DNA of 64,000 nucleotides from NCBI RefSeq assembly GCF_001854605.1, contig NZ_MKJU01000025.1, positions 434,378 to 498,377 on the forward strand, given 5' to 3'. This document shows, piece after piece, positions 29,123 to 37,850 of this stretch; position 1 is the first letter of the stretch; each line of letters begins with the position of its first letter. A program made the position numbers and the translations under genes. Source of the stretch: Pseudoalteromonas amylolytica (GTDB lineage: Bacteria > Pseudomonadota > Gammaproteobacteria > Enterobacterales > Alteromonadaceae). The notes below the pieces were generated by a model that saw nothing but the letters and a program-made list of their open reading frames with translations, was not told where the DNA came from and made no database searches.

Positions 29123-29244
29123 CAAGTTGATTCAGTGTTGAATTTTTTGTAAAGTATTCTATAGTTTTTAAGGTAAGTTTTGCTCTTTGAACCTGTGGCA
29201 AATACTTACCTTCCCTAAGTACTCCACTGCCCAGTGGTCAGCAC

Positions 29245-29274
29245 GCCGCCATAAGTAACTTGTGGCGGCTTTTT
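29245..29274 (+). terminator. Terminator of recCBD
   Basis: GCCGCCA ... TGTGGCGGC stem with a loop of about 10 bases followed by T5. It lies just before the convergent M20 gene end (29285). Confidence 0.85.
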
Positions 29275-29284
29275 CGTATAATAA

Positions 29285-30574
29285 TCAGTGTTTCTTCATA
29301 TAGTCTGTTACTAAGCTTGTGAGTGTTGATACACCTACCGCCAAAGCACTTTCGTCAACATAAAAGTTGGGTGAATGGTTACTTGCGGCTTCGCTCAGCG
29401 GTTTATCTTTGGGTGTTACACCAAGCATTAAAAATAAGCCAGGGGTCTGAAGTGCATAATATGAAAAATCTTCAGCTCCGGTGATCAAGTCCAGTTCGAT
29501 GAGATTATCCTTGCCAACCACTTTTTCAAGCGTTGGTCGCATCATTTTTGTGAGCTCGGGGTTGTTAATCGTAACAGGATAACCGGCGTCAATATGGGTG
29601 ACAGCCTCAGCGCCTGCTGACTGAGCAACCAGTGATGCGGTGCTTTGCAAGCGCGTTTTGATATCTGCACGCATCGCTTGGTCAAAGCTTCTAATCGTGC
29701 CAATTAACTCAACTTCATTTGGGATAATGTTTGAGCGTATCCCCCCATTAATTGCACCAAAAGACAGTACCGAAGGGGCCTTGGTGACGTCAACTTGTCG
29801 CGATGCAATCGTTTGTGTAGACATAATGATTTGCGCTGCGGTTACAATGGGGTCAACTCCATTCCAAGGCCTAGAGCCATGAGTTTGCTTCCCTTTAACG
29901 GTAATGGCAAAGGAGTCCTCACTGGCCATCATTGGGCCACTGCGATAACCAATCTGGCCGACTTTTAAATGGCTGGTAGAGTGTAGGCCAAAAATGGCTT
30001 CAGGTTTTTGCTTTGTAAACAAACCTTCTTTGAGCATCAATTCAGCACCGCCTTCTTCGCCATCAGGTGCGCCTTCTTCGGCCGGCTGAAAGACAAACAG
30101 CACCGAACCTGCAAGCTGTGCTTGCTGTTGCTTTAATACCGCAGCTGCGCCCATCAACATGGCCACATGGGTATCATGACCACAGGCGTGCATGACGCCG
30201 ACTTCTTGGCCTCGGTACTGTGCAGTTTGCTTAGAAGCAAAGGGAAGATCAACCTGCTCGGTCACGGGTAATGCATCCATATCTGCACGCAAGGCAACTA
30301 GGGGCCCAGGTTTACCCCCAACCAACTTAGCAACTACGCCTGTGTGCGCTATACCGGTTTCGACCTCAAGGCCGAGTTCTTGTAAATGCTCAGCGATATA
30401 CTTTGCGGTTTTAAATTCTCTGTTACTCAGCTCTGGGTATTGGTGGAGATGCCTACGCCACTCGATAACCTGCTGATTAATTGCATCAAGCTCGATGCTG
30501 GTATCTGGCTTGGCGGAACCCGCGAAACTCAGAGGTAGGCTCAAACATGTAGCCAAGACGGGGAGTATACGCAT
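29285..30574 (-). CDS. M20 family metal-dependent amidohydrolase, exported
   Basis: A 429 aa peptidase of the M20D/amidohydrolase branch (hippurate/IAA-amino acid hydrolase-like), likely a hydrolase of N-acylated amino acids. An N-terminal signal peptide (MRILPVLATCLSLPLSFAGS) points to the periplasm. Metal-site motifs are visible: HACGHDTHVAMLMG, PAEEGAPDGEEGG, and near the C terminus GAEDFSYYALQTPG. A dimerisation domain lies between residues about 215 and 320. Convergent with recD. Confidence 0.9.
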   Translation of the reverse strand: MRILPVLATCLSLPLSFAGSAKPDTSIELDAINQQVIEWRRHLHQYPELSNREFKTAKYIAEHLQELGLEVETGIAHTGVVAKLVGGKPGPLVALRADMDALPVTEQVDLPFASKQTAQYRGQEVGVMHACGHDTHVAMLMGAAAVLKQQQAQLAGSVLFVFQPAEEGAPDGEEGGAELMLKEGLFTKQKPEAIFGLHSTSHLKVGQIGYRSGPMMASEDSFAITVKGKQTHGSRPWNGVDPIVTAAQIIMSTQTIASRQVDVTKAPSVLSFGAINGGIRSNIIPNEVELIGTIRSFDQAMRADIKTRLQSTASLVAQSAGAEAVTHIDAGYPVTINNPELTKMMRPTLEKVVGKDNLIELDLITGAEDFSYYALQTPGLFLMLGVTPKDKPLSEAASNHSPNFYVDESALAVGVSTLTSLVTDYMKKH

Positions 30575-30725
30575 GAAAGACGTCCTTCTTATTAATTTTT
30601 ATTATATTTTTCCAGCCTAACTCACTGAGCTTAGTTATGCTATTGCTTTGAGATAAAGCTCAATATTGACAAAATTTATACAGTGTGGTTTAACAGATTA
30701 AAGTAAATACTTTAATCTGGTGGAC

Positions 30726-31238
30726 ATGATGCAAACTTTACAACAACAATTAGTTTCCTATGCAAAATATCATCGAGATAGGCGCAATATTGCCACTCAC
30801 TTCTTCGGTATTCCGCTGATTGTTTTTGCTGTTGCTTGGTTGTTGTATATCCCAATCATTCAGATAAACACCACAATTTTTACACCCGCCTTGGTCACTG
30901 CGGTGATCTTGAGCATTTATTACCTGCGCTTGGATTTTCGCTTGGGCGCTTTGATGTCACTGTTGCTTGCGCTGGTGTACACTGGCGCGAAAGCTGTCTA
31001 TCTAAATTGGCCGCTAGATCATACATGGTATTATTTGGGTGGTGTTGCGGTGTTTTTCGTTGGCTGGGTAGTTCAGTTTGTTGGTCATTACTATGAAGGT
31101 AAAAAACCTGCATTTGTGGATGACATAATGGGCTTGGTGACGGGGCCACTATTTGTAGTTGTTGAAGTATTATTCTTGCTGGGGCTGTGTAAATCACTCG
31201 AACAAACAATCATTGCGCAAGCGGGCCCGTATCGATAG
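30726..31238 (+). CDS. Mpo1-like (DUF962) membrane protein
   Basis: About 170 aa with the DUF962/Mpo1 signature YHRDRRNIATHFFGIPLIVF near the N terminus (conserved His residues for a non-haem iron site) and four hydrophobic membrane helices. Later conserved elements are FVGHYYEGKKPAFVDD. The yeast homologue Mpo1 is a dioxygenase acting on 2-hydroxy fatty acids; bacterial members are little studied. The start is uncertain: GTG 30720, ATG 30726 and ATG 30729 are all in frame, and no ribosome site is decisive. Confidence 0.85.
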   Translation: MMQTLQQQLVSYAKYHRDRRNIATHFFGIPLIVFAVAWLLYIPIIQINTTIFTPALVTAVILSIYYLRLDFRLGALMSLLLALVYTGAKAVYLNWPLDHTWYYLGGVAVFFVGWVVQFVGHYYEGKKPAFVDDIMGLVTGPLFVVVEVLFLLGLCKSLEQTIIAQAGPYR

Positions 31239-31263
31239 ACTGGGTTTTTACCCAGTCTATTTA
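31235..31263. terminator. Bidirectional terminator
   Basis: ATAGACTGGGT-TTTT-ACCCAGTCTAT perfect hairpin, 11 bp stem. It sits between the convergent Mpo1-like gene and FHA gene and overlaps the stop of the former. Confidence 0.88.
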
Positions 31264-31269
31264 TATGTA

Positions 31270-32226
31270 TTACAAAGACATACGAGTCTCAAGTTTATGA
31301 CCTTTGATAATGGTAATATCTTGGCTGTTGAGCCTTAGTTTGCCATTATTTGTTTCAATCAAGTAACCAAGCTCTGGAAAGTCTTCTCCACCTGCGTCGG
31401 TCAACTGCTTACGCGCACGGTGAACCATAATGTTCATGTGGTTCATTTGTACGCCTAGCGCTTTAATTAAATCTTCGCGGTAAATCCAGCCCTGTTGATC
31501 TAGCTCTATGCCTTCGTCTTTGTCTTGAATACGAAGTCGGGCCAATAACAGTAACAAATAATGATGGCTACGAACGCCTAAATCAATCATATTTCCGTTG
31601 AGCGTAACAGACAGTTGAGTGGCTTCTTCATCTTGGCTGACAGAGAAGGATAAGCCGCATGGTTTTACAATGGGTTGACTGTCTAAATGCTTGGTCATAG
31701 GGGCCGCACCTGCGGAATAGAATACCCACTGATTGTTAAAAACACTGACCAGCCCACCGTCAATAAGTGCCTGACGATCATTGGTATTAAGATCCTCTAA
31801 AAACCAATAATTAAGCATTTTATCATAATAGATAATGTGGGTTGGGTTCTCTTCGTCAGGAAGTAGTAATTGGTCTGAAACTTCAATGACCTGTTGGTTA
31901 TCTGACTGAGATACCAAATACTGGCATTCTGCGTTTAGGTTGCCAACAACAAATGAATTTTGCCCCGGGGCTGCGAAGTCTAGCTTATCATTTTCGCATA
32001 GTTGATACGGCAGGTTTTTATCAATCTTTTTATCGTTGAGCCAAATTCCGTTAGTGCTCACGTCTCTAATGAGCCATTTGCCTTGGGCAAGTTCAATGAT
32101 GGCGTGATGGCGTGAAACGCCCGGCTGATCAATCAGCGTATCGACATTAAATTTATAACGGCCGATCGTATGATAGCTTTTCAAATATACTTTTGTGAGT
32201 TTATGTTCATCAATAAGATAAGCCAT
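31270..32226 (-). CDS. FHA domain protein with C-terminal winged-helix-like domain
   Basis: A 318 aa cytosolic protein. An FHA phosphothreonine-binding domain spans residues about 18-95, with conserved GRYKFN, SRHHAII and DVSTNGIWLND. The middle part is unassigned. The C-terminal ~110 residues (SHHYLLLLLARLRIQ ... NHMNIMVHRARKQL) resemble the winged-helix effector domain of OmpR-type regulators, where MVHRARKQL fits the recognition helix. A phospho-signal-responsive regulator is plausible, but no kinase gene is nearby. ATG 32226 is the only reasonable start. Confidence 0.82.
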   Translation of the reverse strand: MAYLIDEHKLTKVYLKSYHTIGRYKFNVDTLIDQPGVSRHHAIIELAQGKWLIRDVSTNGIWLNDKKIDKNLPYQLCENDKLDFAAPGQNSFVVGNLNAECQYLVSQSDNQQVIEVSDQLLLPDEENPTHIIYYDKMLNYWFLEDLNTNDRQALIDGGLVSVFNNQWVFYSAGAAPMTKHLDSQPIVKPCGLSFSVSQDEEATQLSVTLNGNMIDLGVRSHHYLLLLLARLRIQDKDEGIELDQQGWIYREDLIKALGVQMNHMNIMVHRARKQLTDAGGEDFPELGYLIETNNGKLRLNSQDITIIKGHKLETRMSL

Positions 32227-32618
32227 GAATATGTCCTTACATTACCATTTACTGTTGTCTTTAAGCACGACACAAGTTTAAAAGTTTCAGATTCCTACTT
32301 AATTTTAACTGCGTCATTTACCAATACTAAAGTCCCTTTAACTTGAATTTTGGGTAGTTCAACGGGTTCAAGTGATAGGGTGTTAATTCCAGGTACAACT
32401 TCAAACCAATGTGAGAAAAAATCAACGTCAGTTACTTTGAGAGAGTTAAAATTATTGGCTAAACATCTATTTTAATCTTTACATTAAGTAGTTTAGAGAA
32501 TTTAGACTAGCTCGCCAATTACACGGTATTACATACGCACCTTAATCCCGCATTGCGCATTATTGCAGAGTGAGCCATATTTTAAAACACTATTTGACTT
32601 GTCATTTACGAGGGTAAA
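32227..32618. other. Gap with a gene remnant between FHA and CBS genes
   Basis: 392 bp. Its left half holds a start-less minus-strand coding remnant (32295-32471); the rest is AT-rich. A plausible promoter region for the CBS gene lies at 32480-32610, but I cannot define it. Confidence 0.5.
32295..32471 (-). pseudogene. 3' remnant of an unidentified gene
   Basis: 58 sense codons open on the minus strand from 32471 to a TAG at 32295, with a stop immediately upstream and no usable start codon. The translation looks like a real protein C terminus (contains DFFSHWFEVVPGINTLSLEP and ends in VLVNDAVKIK), with the alternating pattern of a beta-sandwich domain. The WFEVVPG motif recalls C-terminal Ig-like domains of beta-mannosidases, but this is too short to assign. 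Confidence 0.45.
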
Positions 32619-33209
32619 ATGGGCGAGTTCAGAAAAATGAATACGGTAAAATTAGCGGGAGTCTATAACTTCTGTGATTACTTCGATTGTGAACGTTTAA
32701 CACTGAACGCCAGTGCCTTGAAAGTGGTGACAGATTTTACTCGTAGAGCGCCTAAAGTGATCTTAAAGGACGTTGATATTGACCATGCATTGTAAATGAT
32801 GATTAATGGTCACGTTCGTTCTAAGTTGGTTATTGATCATGATGAGACGTTTTTGGGCGTTGTTAATTCTCGGGATTTGACGGGGAGAAACGTGCGCAGT
32901 ATTGCCCAAAAGCGAAGTCAATCAAGAAGCGACTTGTGTGTGGAAGATGTGATGACAAGTAAAGCGGATTTACACGCGTTGCCATACAGCGACATTGAAG
33001 AGGCAAAAATAGAAGACATTCTCGAAACACTCAAAGAAATAGGGCAGCAGCATGTATTGTTAGTTGGCGGTGATGGAGGGCTTCGTGGAATGATATCCGC
33101 CAGCGATATTGCTAAGTCGCTACACATACCCGTCAATATCTTTCAAAAAGCGCACTCTTTTAAAGAAATCTTCACCATTATTCACGAGCATGAAGAAATG
33201 TCGGCGTAA
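32619..33209 (+). pseudogene. CBS-domain protein split by an in-frame stop
   Basis: ATG 32619 with a good GAGGG ribosome site opens a frame that reads TLNASALKVVTDFTRRAPKVIL ... DHAL. It hits TAA at 32793-32795 and continues in the same frame with MMINGHVRSKLVID through two CBS domains to 33209. The stop falls inside the first CBS domain exactly where homologues read on without a gap, so a point change (for example AAA to TAA) is the simplest cause. ATG codons directly after the stop (TAAATGATG) could permit reinitiation and production of a truncated 137 aa protein. CBS domains normally bind adenine nucleotides. Confidence 0.75.
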
Positions 33210-33268
33210 TTTACTCAAAAATAAACGGTGACGCTGACTATTCAGCGCACCGATTTTACAAGTATTTG

Positions 33269-34186
33269 CTATGCGTTGTGTTCAATCAGGTAGTCAAGTG
33301 CGCCTTTGACGGCTGCAACTTGACCGTCAATGCAGTTTTGCGGTGTTGCCGCAGCGCCATCCGGGTAGACTTCTGTAGTTGTCACATAGGGAGCATCAGT
33401 CATCCCCATACACAGGCCAAGCGCTGTACCATCGTAATTAATGACACCAAATTGTTCAAGGGGCACGCCTATCAGCTTGCCTGCTTCATCGGCTGGCGCG
33501 ATTTGGGTAACTTTAGCCACATTTGTAATAACGGCTTTTTGAAAGTCAGGCTGTGGCTTTTGCGTGTGTCCAACTAAATAGAATCCATCTGGGATATTCC
33601 AGTTGTGATTCTCTATACCATCTCTGGCAGCGAGCGCTGGTCTAAATTCACTATTGTCTGTATCGGTTGTTTCATGCAAATCAACGTGACAAAGCATGTT
33701 ATGGTTGTGAGCTTGAACGAAATCCATTGCAAGCCGAGACTCGTTGGCTGGTGAATTTTTATAGAATGAGCGATTTGGGTCTATCGCATCAGGGTTCCAG
33801 CGGTTAATGGTTTCATAACCCCATGGACTAATACAGGGGAGAACAATGATATTGAAGTGTGTTTCATATGGTTTGGCACTGTCTCTTACAAACGCCAAAG
33901 CGCCATGCACGCCACTCGTTTCATAGCCGTGTACGCCACCTGTAACTAATATCGTTGGCTTATGATCTTGCCAGTCTTTGGTTTTTATGGCGAATAATGG
34001 ATAAGTGTGCTGAGCATATTCCAACATCCCGTATTCGATGATAGTGAATGAATCGGCGAATTGCTGAATTTGCGTAACAACATCGTTTGTGTAACTACGT
34101 TTTATTTGCTGTTGAGAGAGCCATTGTTGCTTGTGGGATGCTTGCCAAGGTTTATTGGCCTCCCCGATAGGATAGGGTTTTGACAT
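33269..34186 (-). CDS. M14 family zinc carboxypeptidase-like protein
   Basis: About 305 aa with the M14/succinylglutamate desuccinylase-aspartoacylase fold. The zinc ligands are H and E in GGVHGYETSGVHG and the later H in CHVDLHETTD; the DPNRSFYKN segment matches the substrate-binding NxNR-type region. No signal peptide, so probably cytosolic. I start it at ATG 34186 (TTGAGGCTCTT ribosome site); an upstream in-frame start would add ten residues. Bacterial members include murein tripeptide amidases and deacylases; the substrate here is unknown. Confidence 0.85.
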   Translation of the reverse strand: MSKPYPIGEANKPWQASHKQQWLSQQQIKRSYTNDVVTQIQQFADSFTIIEYGMLEYAQHTYPLFAIKTKDWQDHKPTILVTGGVHGYETSGVHGALAFVRDSAKPYETHFNIIVLPCISPWGYETINRWNPDAIDPNRSFYKNSPANESRLAMDFVQAHNHNMLCHVDLHETTDTDNSEFRPALAARDGIENHNWNIPDGFYLVGHTQKPQPDFQKAVITNVAKVTQIAPADEAGKLIGVPLEQFGVINYDGTALGLCMGMTDAPYVTTTEVYPDGAAATPQNCIDGQVAAVKGALDYLIEHNA

Positions 34187-34245
34187 AAGAGCCTCAAATA
34201 AGAGAACAAAACCCAATCCTAAGTGCTTTGTGGTGCAATCGCAAA

Positions 34246-34674
34246 CTACTGCGCTAGATAACCAAACTCTCTAAGTTTGTCTTCTTGCGTGTTAGAAAAC
34301 TGCATGGTTAAGAAATGCACGTCACCATCAATGGTGGATACTTTAGTCAATTTGATACCACAAAACTTACGTACACGAATGTGGGTGATCCCTTCTACCG
34401 GAATGTAAACGTGGCGACCAAAAGCTGATGTATAAAATAGGCCGTTGTTGCACATACTAGCCTGGCGCTTTCCTAAAAGCGTCATTATTAGGTTTAAGTT
34501 AATTGCGCCAATCAGGATAAAAGACATGAGCATAGCGCCTTTAAGTACGCTGTCGCTGTGACCTTTGGTGATGAACAGTGAGATCGTTAGTAGACTCATC
34601 ACCATAATAGCCACCGTTGTATAGAAGGTCACGTTTACTTGTAGCCTTAGTTCTCTCATTGTTCGATTTACCAT
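34246..34674 (-). CDS. Small membrane protein, function unknown
   Basis: A 142 aa protein with two adjacent membrane helices (FYTTVAIMVMSLLTISLFI and a second around residues 45-65). A soluble C-terminal part of beta character follows (NGLFYTSAFGRHVYIPVEGI), resembling PH-like membrane-associated domains. I do not recognise the family. It is a single gene 30 bp upstream-adjacent to the M14 gene end region, on the same strand. Confidence 0.7.
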   Translation of the reverse strand: MVNRTMRELRLQVNVTFYTTVAIMVMSLLTISLFITKGHSDSVLKGAMLMSFILIGAINLNLIMTLLGKRQASMCNNGLFYTSAFGRHVYIPVEGITHIRVRKFCGIKLTKVSTIDGDVHFLTMQFSNTQEDKLREFGYLAQ

Positions 34675-34855
34675 TTTATTTTACTGATAGGTTGTTGTTA
34701 AGTTCGTTTAGATTAATGAAACAAAATGGATGAAATATGGAGGCAGTAAAATTTGCCATCCTTTTTACTGAGAAAGTAGCGGTCAAAGGCTCTGACGCAT
34801 CAAGTGTGTAATTGATTTGGATACAGCTGTGCTTGTCCTCAGAGAACCAAAGCTG

Positions 34856-35224
34856 CTATTCAGGCAGGTGTATTAATTGTGATAGCTCTCGGTGGAGAAT
34901 ATGCTCGTCTCCAACGTTCAGCTGTATCAAACGTTTTAGATGAGTGACGCTGTCTAGGTCAATTTGACTGCAATGTAGGCCTAAATGATCATGTTCAACA
35001 TGTCGAACTTCGACTTCCATAGAAATCACAATGTCACTGTCCGGCAGAGATACCTTAATACTGGCTAATTCGTCTTTGAGAGGTACATAGCCTTGTGGTA
35101 GCGTTACTAGCGCCCCTTTAAATGACAAATCAAGTAATTGGCAATGATAGTCGCCACTGGCAGTCATCAACAGCGCGGGTGTTGAAAATAGCACTCGGGT
35201 AAATTTTCTACGCTCTTCCATCAC
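34856..35224 (-). CDS. PilZ domain protein
   Basis: A 122 aa single PilZ domain, a cyclic di-GMP receptor. The N-terminal RRKFTRV gives the RxxxR binding motif, and DLSFKGALVTLP gives the (D/N)xSxxG motif. Start at ATG 35224 (a second ATG follows at once). Together with the GGDEF protein at 19290 it hints at c-di-GMP signalling, though no physical linkage shows a shared pathway. Confidence 0.88.
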   Translation of the reverse strand: MMEERRKFTRVLFSTPALLMTASGDYHCQLLDLSFKGALVTLPQGYVPLKDELASIKVSLPDSDIVISMEVEVRHVEHDHLGLHCSQIDLDSVTHLKRLIQLNVGDEHILHRELSQLIHLPE

Positions 35225-35281
35225 AACTCCAAAATGGCATGTTTAAGATAAGCATAGTTGCATATTGCAACCAATACCAAA

Positions 35282-35306
35282 TTAAAAAGCCCCGAGTTAT
35301 CGGGGC
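35282..35306 (-). terminator. Terminator of ettA
   Basis: GCCCCGA-GTTA-TCGGGGC perfect stem. Read on the minus strand it is followed by T5, 13 bases after the ettA stop. Confidence 0.88.
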
Positions 35307-35318
35307 TTAAAGGCAAGG

Positions 35319-36983
35319 TTAGCCTATCTTTTTATATTTGATCCGCTTTGGCTCAGCCGCTTCTGCGCCATAGGTCTTTTTCAACCATTCTTCATATTCT
35401 GTGTAATTGCCGTCGAAGAAGTTAACTTGGCCTTCATCACGGTAATCAAGAATATGCGTCGCAATACGGTCTAGGAACCAGCGGTCGTGAGAAATACACA
35501 TTACGCAGCCTGGGAACTCTAAAATAGCATTCTCCAAAGCACGTAGCGTTTCTACGTCAAGGTCGTTGGTTGGTTCATCTAGTAGGATAACGTTACCACC
35601 TGCTTTTAATAGTTTAGCTAGATGTAAACGGTTGCGCTCACCACCAGAGAGTTCTTTAACGAACTTTTGTTGATCATTACCTTTGAAGTTAAAGCGCCCA
35701 ACGTATGCGCGGCTCGGTATCTCAAAGTTACCAATTTTCAAGACATCCTGACCATCAGCAATTTCTTGGAAAACCGTGTTATTTTCACCCATATCGTCAC
35801 GGAACTGGTCAACGGTTGCCAGCTCTACGGTATCACCAACTGTGATTTCACCCGCAGTTGGTTGCTCTTGACCACTTAGCATTTTGAATAGCGTTGACTT
35901 ACCGGCACCGTTGGCACCGATGATTCCAACAATGGCACCCTTAGGCACAGTAAAGCTTAAATCATCTATGAGTACACGGTCGCCAAAGCGTTTATTAAGG
36001 TGACTTACTTCAATCACCTTATCACCTAAGCGCGGACCAGGTGGAATGAATAGCTCATTAGTTTCATTACGTTTTTGGTAATCAGATTGCTGCATCTCAG
36101 TGAACTGAGCCATACGCGCTTTAGATTTAGCTTGGCGACCTTTCGGGTTCGAGCGAACCCATTCCAACTCTTTCTCAATTGATTTTTGACGTGCTTTTTC
36201 TGACTTTTCTTCTTGCTTCAAGCGCGCATCTTTTTGCTCTAGCCAAGAAGAGTAGTTACCTTCCCAAGGGATCCCATGGCCGCGGTCAAGTTCTAATATC
36301 CAGCCTGCAACGTTGTCTAAGAAGTAACGGTCGTGGGTAATCGCTACTACTGTGCCTTCATAATCATGTAAGAAGCGCTCTAGCCAAGCTACAGATTCGG
36401 CATCCAAGTGGTTGGTTGGCTCGTCAAGTAGCAGCATGTCAGGTTTTTCTAGTAATAGGCGACAAATTGCAACACGACGACGTTCCCCCCCTGATAAGTG
36501 CTCTATTTTGGCGTCCCATTCAGGTAAACGAAGAGCATCAGCGGCACGCTCTAGTACATTATCAATATTGTGACCATCGTGTGTTTGAATAATCGCTTCT
36601 AGCTGGCCTTGCTCTTTGGCTAAGGCGTCAAAGTCTGCATCTTCCATTGCATATTCAGCATACACTTCATCCAGTCGGGCAAGCGCATTTTTAACTTCGC
36701 TGACTGCTTCTTCAACGGTTTCACGTACCGTCTTGCTTTCATCTAGTACAGGTTCTTGTGGCAGGTAACCTATTTTGGTACCAGGTTGTGGACGAGCTTC
36801 GCCCTCAAACTCTTTGTCGATACCAGCCATGATACGCAGTAGGGTCGACTTACCCGCGCCGTTTAAACCAAGAACACCAATCTTAGCGCCTGGAAAAAAG
36901 CATAAAGAAATGTCTTTTAAGATGGTTCTTTTAGGTGGCACAACTTTGCTCACCCTTGACATTGTATAAATATATTGAGCCAT
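35319..36983 (-). CDS. ettA: Energy-dependent translational throttle protein EttA (ABC-F)
   Basis: A 554 aa ABC-F protein that binds the ribosomal E site and gates translation by the ATP/ADP ratio. Two ATP-binding cassettes are visible: Walker A GLNGAGKSTLL and GANGAGKSTLF, signatures LSGGERRR and LSGGERNR, and Walker B LLLDEPTNHLD and ILLDEPTNDLD. The arm and the charged linker (residues about 240-300) lie between and within them. The C-terminal YKKIG ending is typical. Normal length and intact. Confidence 0.97.
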   Translation of the reverse strand: MAQYIYTMSRVSKVVPPKRTILKDISLCFFPGAKIGVLGLNGAGKSTLLRIMAGIDKEFEGEARPQPGTKIGYLPQEPVLDESKTVRETVEEAVSEVKNALARLDEVYAEYAMEDADFDALAKEQGQLEAIIQTHDGHNIDNVLERAADALRLPEWDAKIEHLSGGERRRVAICRLLLEKPDMLLLDEPTNHLDAESVAWLERFLHDYEGTVVAITHDRYFLDNVAGWILELDRGHGIPWEGNYSSWLEQKDARLKQEEKSEKARQKSIEKELEWVRSNPKGRQAKSKARMAQFTEMQQSDYQKRNETNELFIPPGPRLGDKVIEVSHLNKRFGDRVLIDDLSFTVPKGAIVGIIGANGAGKSTLFKMLSGQEQPTAGEITVGDTVELATVDQFRDDMGENNTVFQEIADGQDVLKIGNFEIPSRAYVGRFNFKGNDQQKFVKELSGGERNRLHLAKLLKAGGNVILLDEPTNDLDVETLRALENAILEFPGCVMCISHDRWFLDRIATHILDYRDEGQVNFFDGNYTEYEEWLKKTYGAEAAEPKRIKYKKIG

Positions 36984-37192
36984 GAGGTTCCAATTATTTG
37001 ATTGTATTGTTTGGCGTTATTTTAGTGAATGCAAAGCGTTGGAGCAATGTTTTAGCTCAATTACTCTGCCAAAGGTATGAACTGCAAAGAGCAAACCTAA
37101 GACAACATTATTATTTTACAAATGTGTATTAGTTGTATGTTTTTCAGTCAGTAATTAAAGCGAGGAGGGATAAGGCGTAACTTTATAATAAT

Positions 37193-37208
37193 AGGTCATA
37201 TTTGACCT
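37193..37208. promoter_or_regulatory. Palindrome of the GGTCA-N4-TGACC type, copy 1
   Basis: AGGTCATATTTGACCT, perfectly symmetric outside the centre. The same GGTCA-N4-TGACC pattern occurs at 50185-50198 and 60403-60416; I found no other copy in the window. Confidence 0.45.
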
Positions 37209-37406
37209 GTTTTAGGGGCAAGAAAACGGTAAGATTAGCTTACATTGAGAACAATTTTTTAGACAGATTGTAAATAAATACCAAACAGAGCAAAACAAAA
37301 CTCAGGCGAGAATATCAGCAATTTATGTTTAGCAAACTTTGTGAATCATTTTCGTAATTCAATGCTCCAAAGAGTTGGTAATTAGCCAATAGTAAACTTT
37401 GTTTAG

Positions 37407-37429
37407 TTGGTACCTAGGGAACGTACCAA
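37407..37429. promoter_or_regulatory. Candidate operator, 7 bp arms
   Basis: Perfect inverted repeat TTGGTAC/GTACCAA with 9 bases between the arms, about 145 bp upstream of the Xre-type gene. The half-site TTGGTA recurs at about 37374 and, inverted, at about 37279. Confidence 0.45.
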
Positions 37430-37574
37430 GAAAAAAGACATTATTTACTGAAGTTTGGCTACCGCTCAATTGTACGGTCTCGTTGCATGTACTCGATGGT
37501 TGTTTAAGCAGCCGCAGTCACACACCACCAGCGATGATTTAGTTAATTAAGAAATTAAAGGGAACAGTACAGTA

Positions 37575-37850
37575 ATGAATCAATCACCTTCCAAGCCTGC
37601 AAGAATCTTTACAACCAGAAAAACCCCTCGTGGCGGAGAAATCTTGCGCTTTGCACGCCAATTACGTGGCTATACCCAAGCGGAATCTGCGGCGAGCTAT
37701 GGTATTGAAGAACGCACATTAAGGCGTTGGGAGAACCGTGAGTTTGACCCCAAATGGAACGACGTTATCAGCCTAGTTGAAGACGTGTATTTACTTGATA
37801 TTTTAGAAGTTATAGGAAAAATAAATCATGACGACACACATAACGATTAA
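37575..37850 (+). CDS. Xre-type helix-turn-helix regulator
   Basis: A 91 aa DNA-binding protein with a single Xre/Cro helix-turn-helix (LRFARQLRGYTQAESAASYG ... RTLRRWENREFDP) at residues about 25-60. It is the first gene of the phage-tail locus and overlaps the next gene by 23 bases. ATG 37575 follows AAAGGGAACAG. It is likely the local regulator; whether it activates or represses cannot be seen. No RecA-cleavable peptidase domain is attached, so SOS induction by self-cleavage is not expected from this protein. Confidence 0.8.
   Translation: MNQSPSKPARIFTTRKTPRGGEILRFARQLRGYTQAESAASYGIEERTLRRWENREFDPKWNDVISLVEDVYLLDILEVIGKINHDDTHND

Larger units (their letters stand above)
36984..37574. other. 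Gap between ettA and the phage-tail locus, with candidate operators
   Basis: 591 bp, AT-rich, no convincing ORF. It contains the palindrome GGTCA-N4-TGACC (37194-37207), the inverted repeat TTGGTAC-N9-GTACCAA (37407-37429), a second weaker TTGG-N7-CCAA repeat just upstream, and a lone TACCAA near 37280. These are candidate sites for the Xre regulator encoded at 37575 or another factor. I see no tRNA end, direct repeat or integrase that would mark an attachment site. Confidence 0.5.

Noticed and set aside
36984-37574. Prophage attachment site next to ettA
   Set aside because: No tRNA, no integrase and no direct repeat partner can be seen; the right end of the element lies outside the window.
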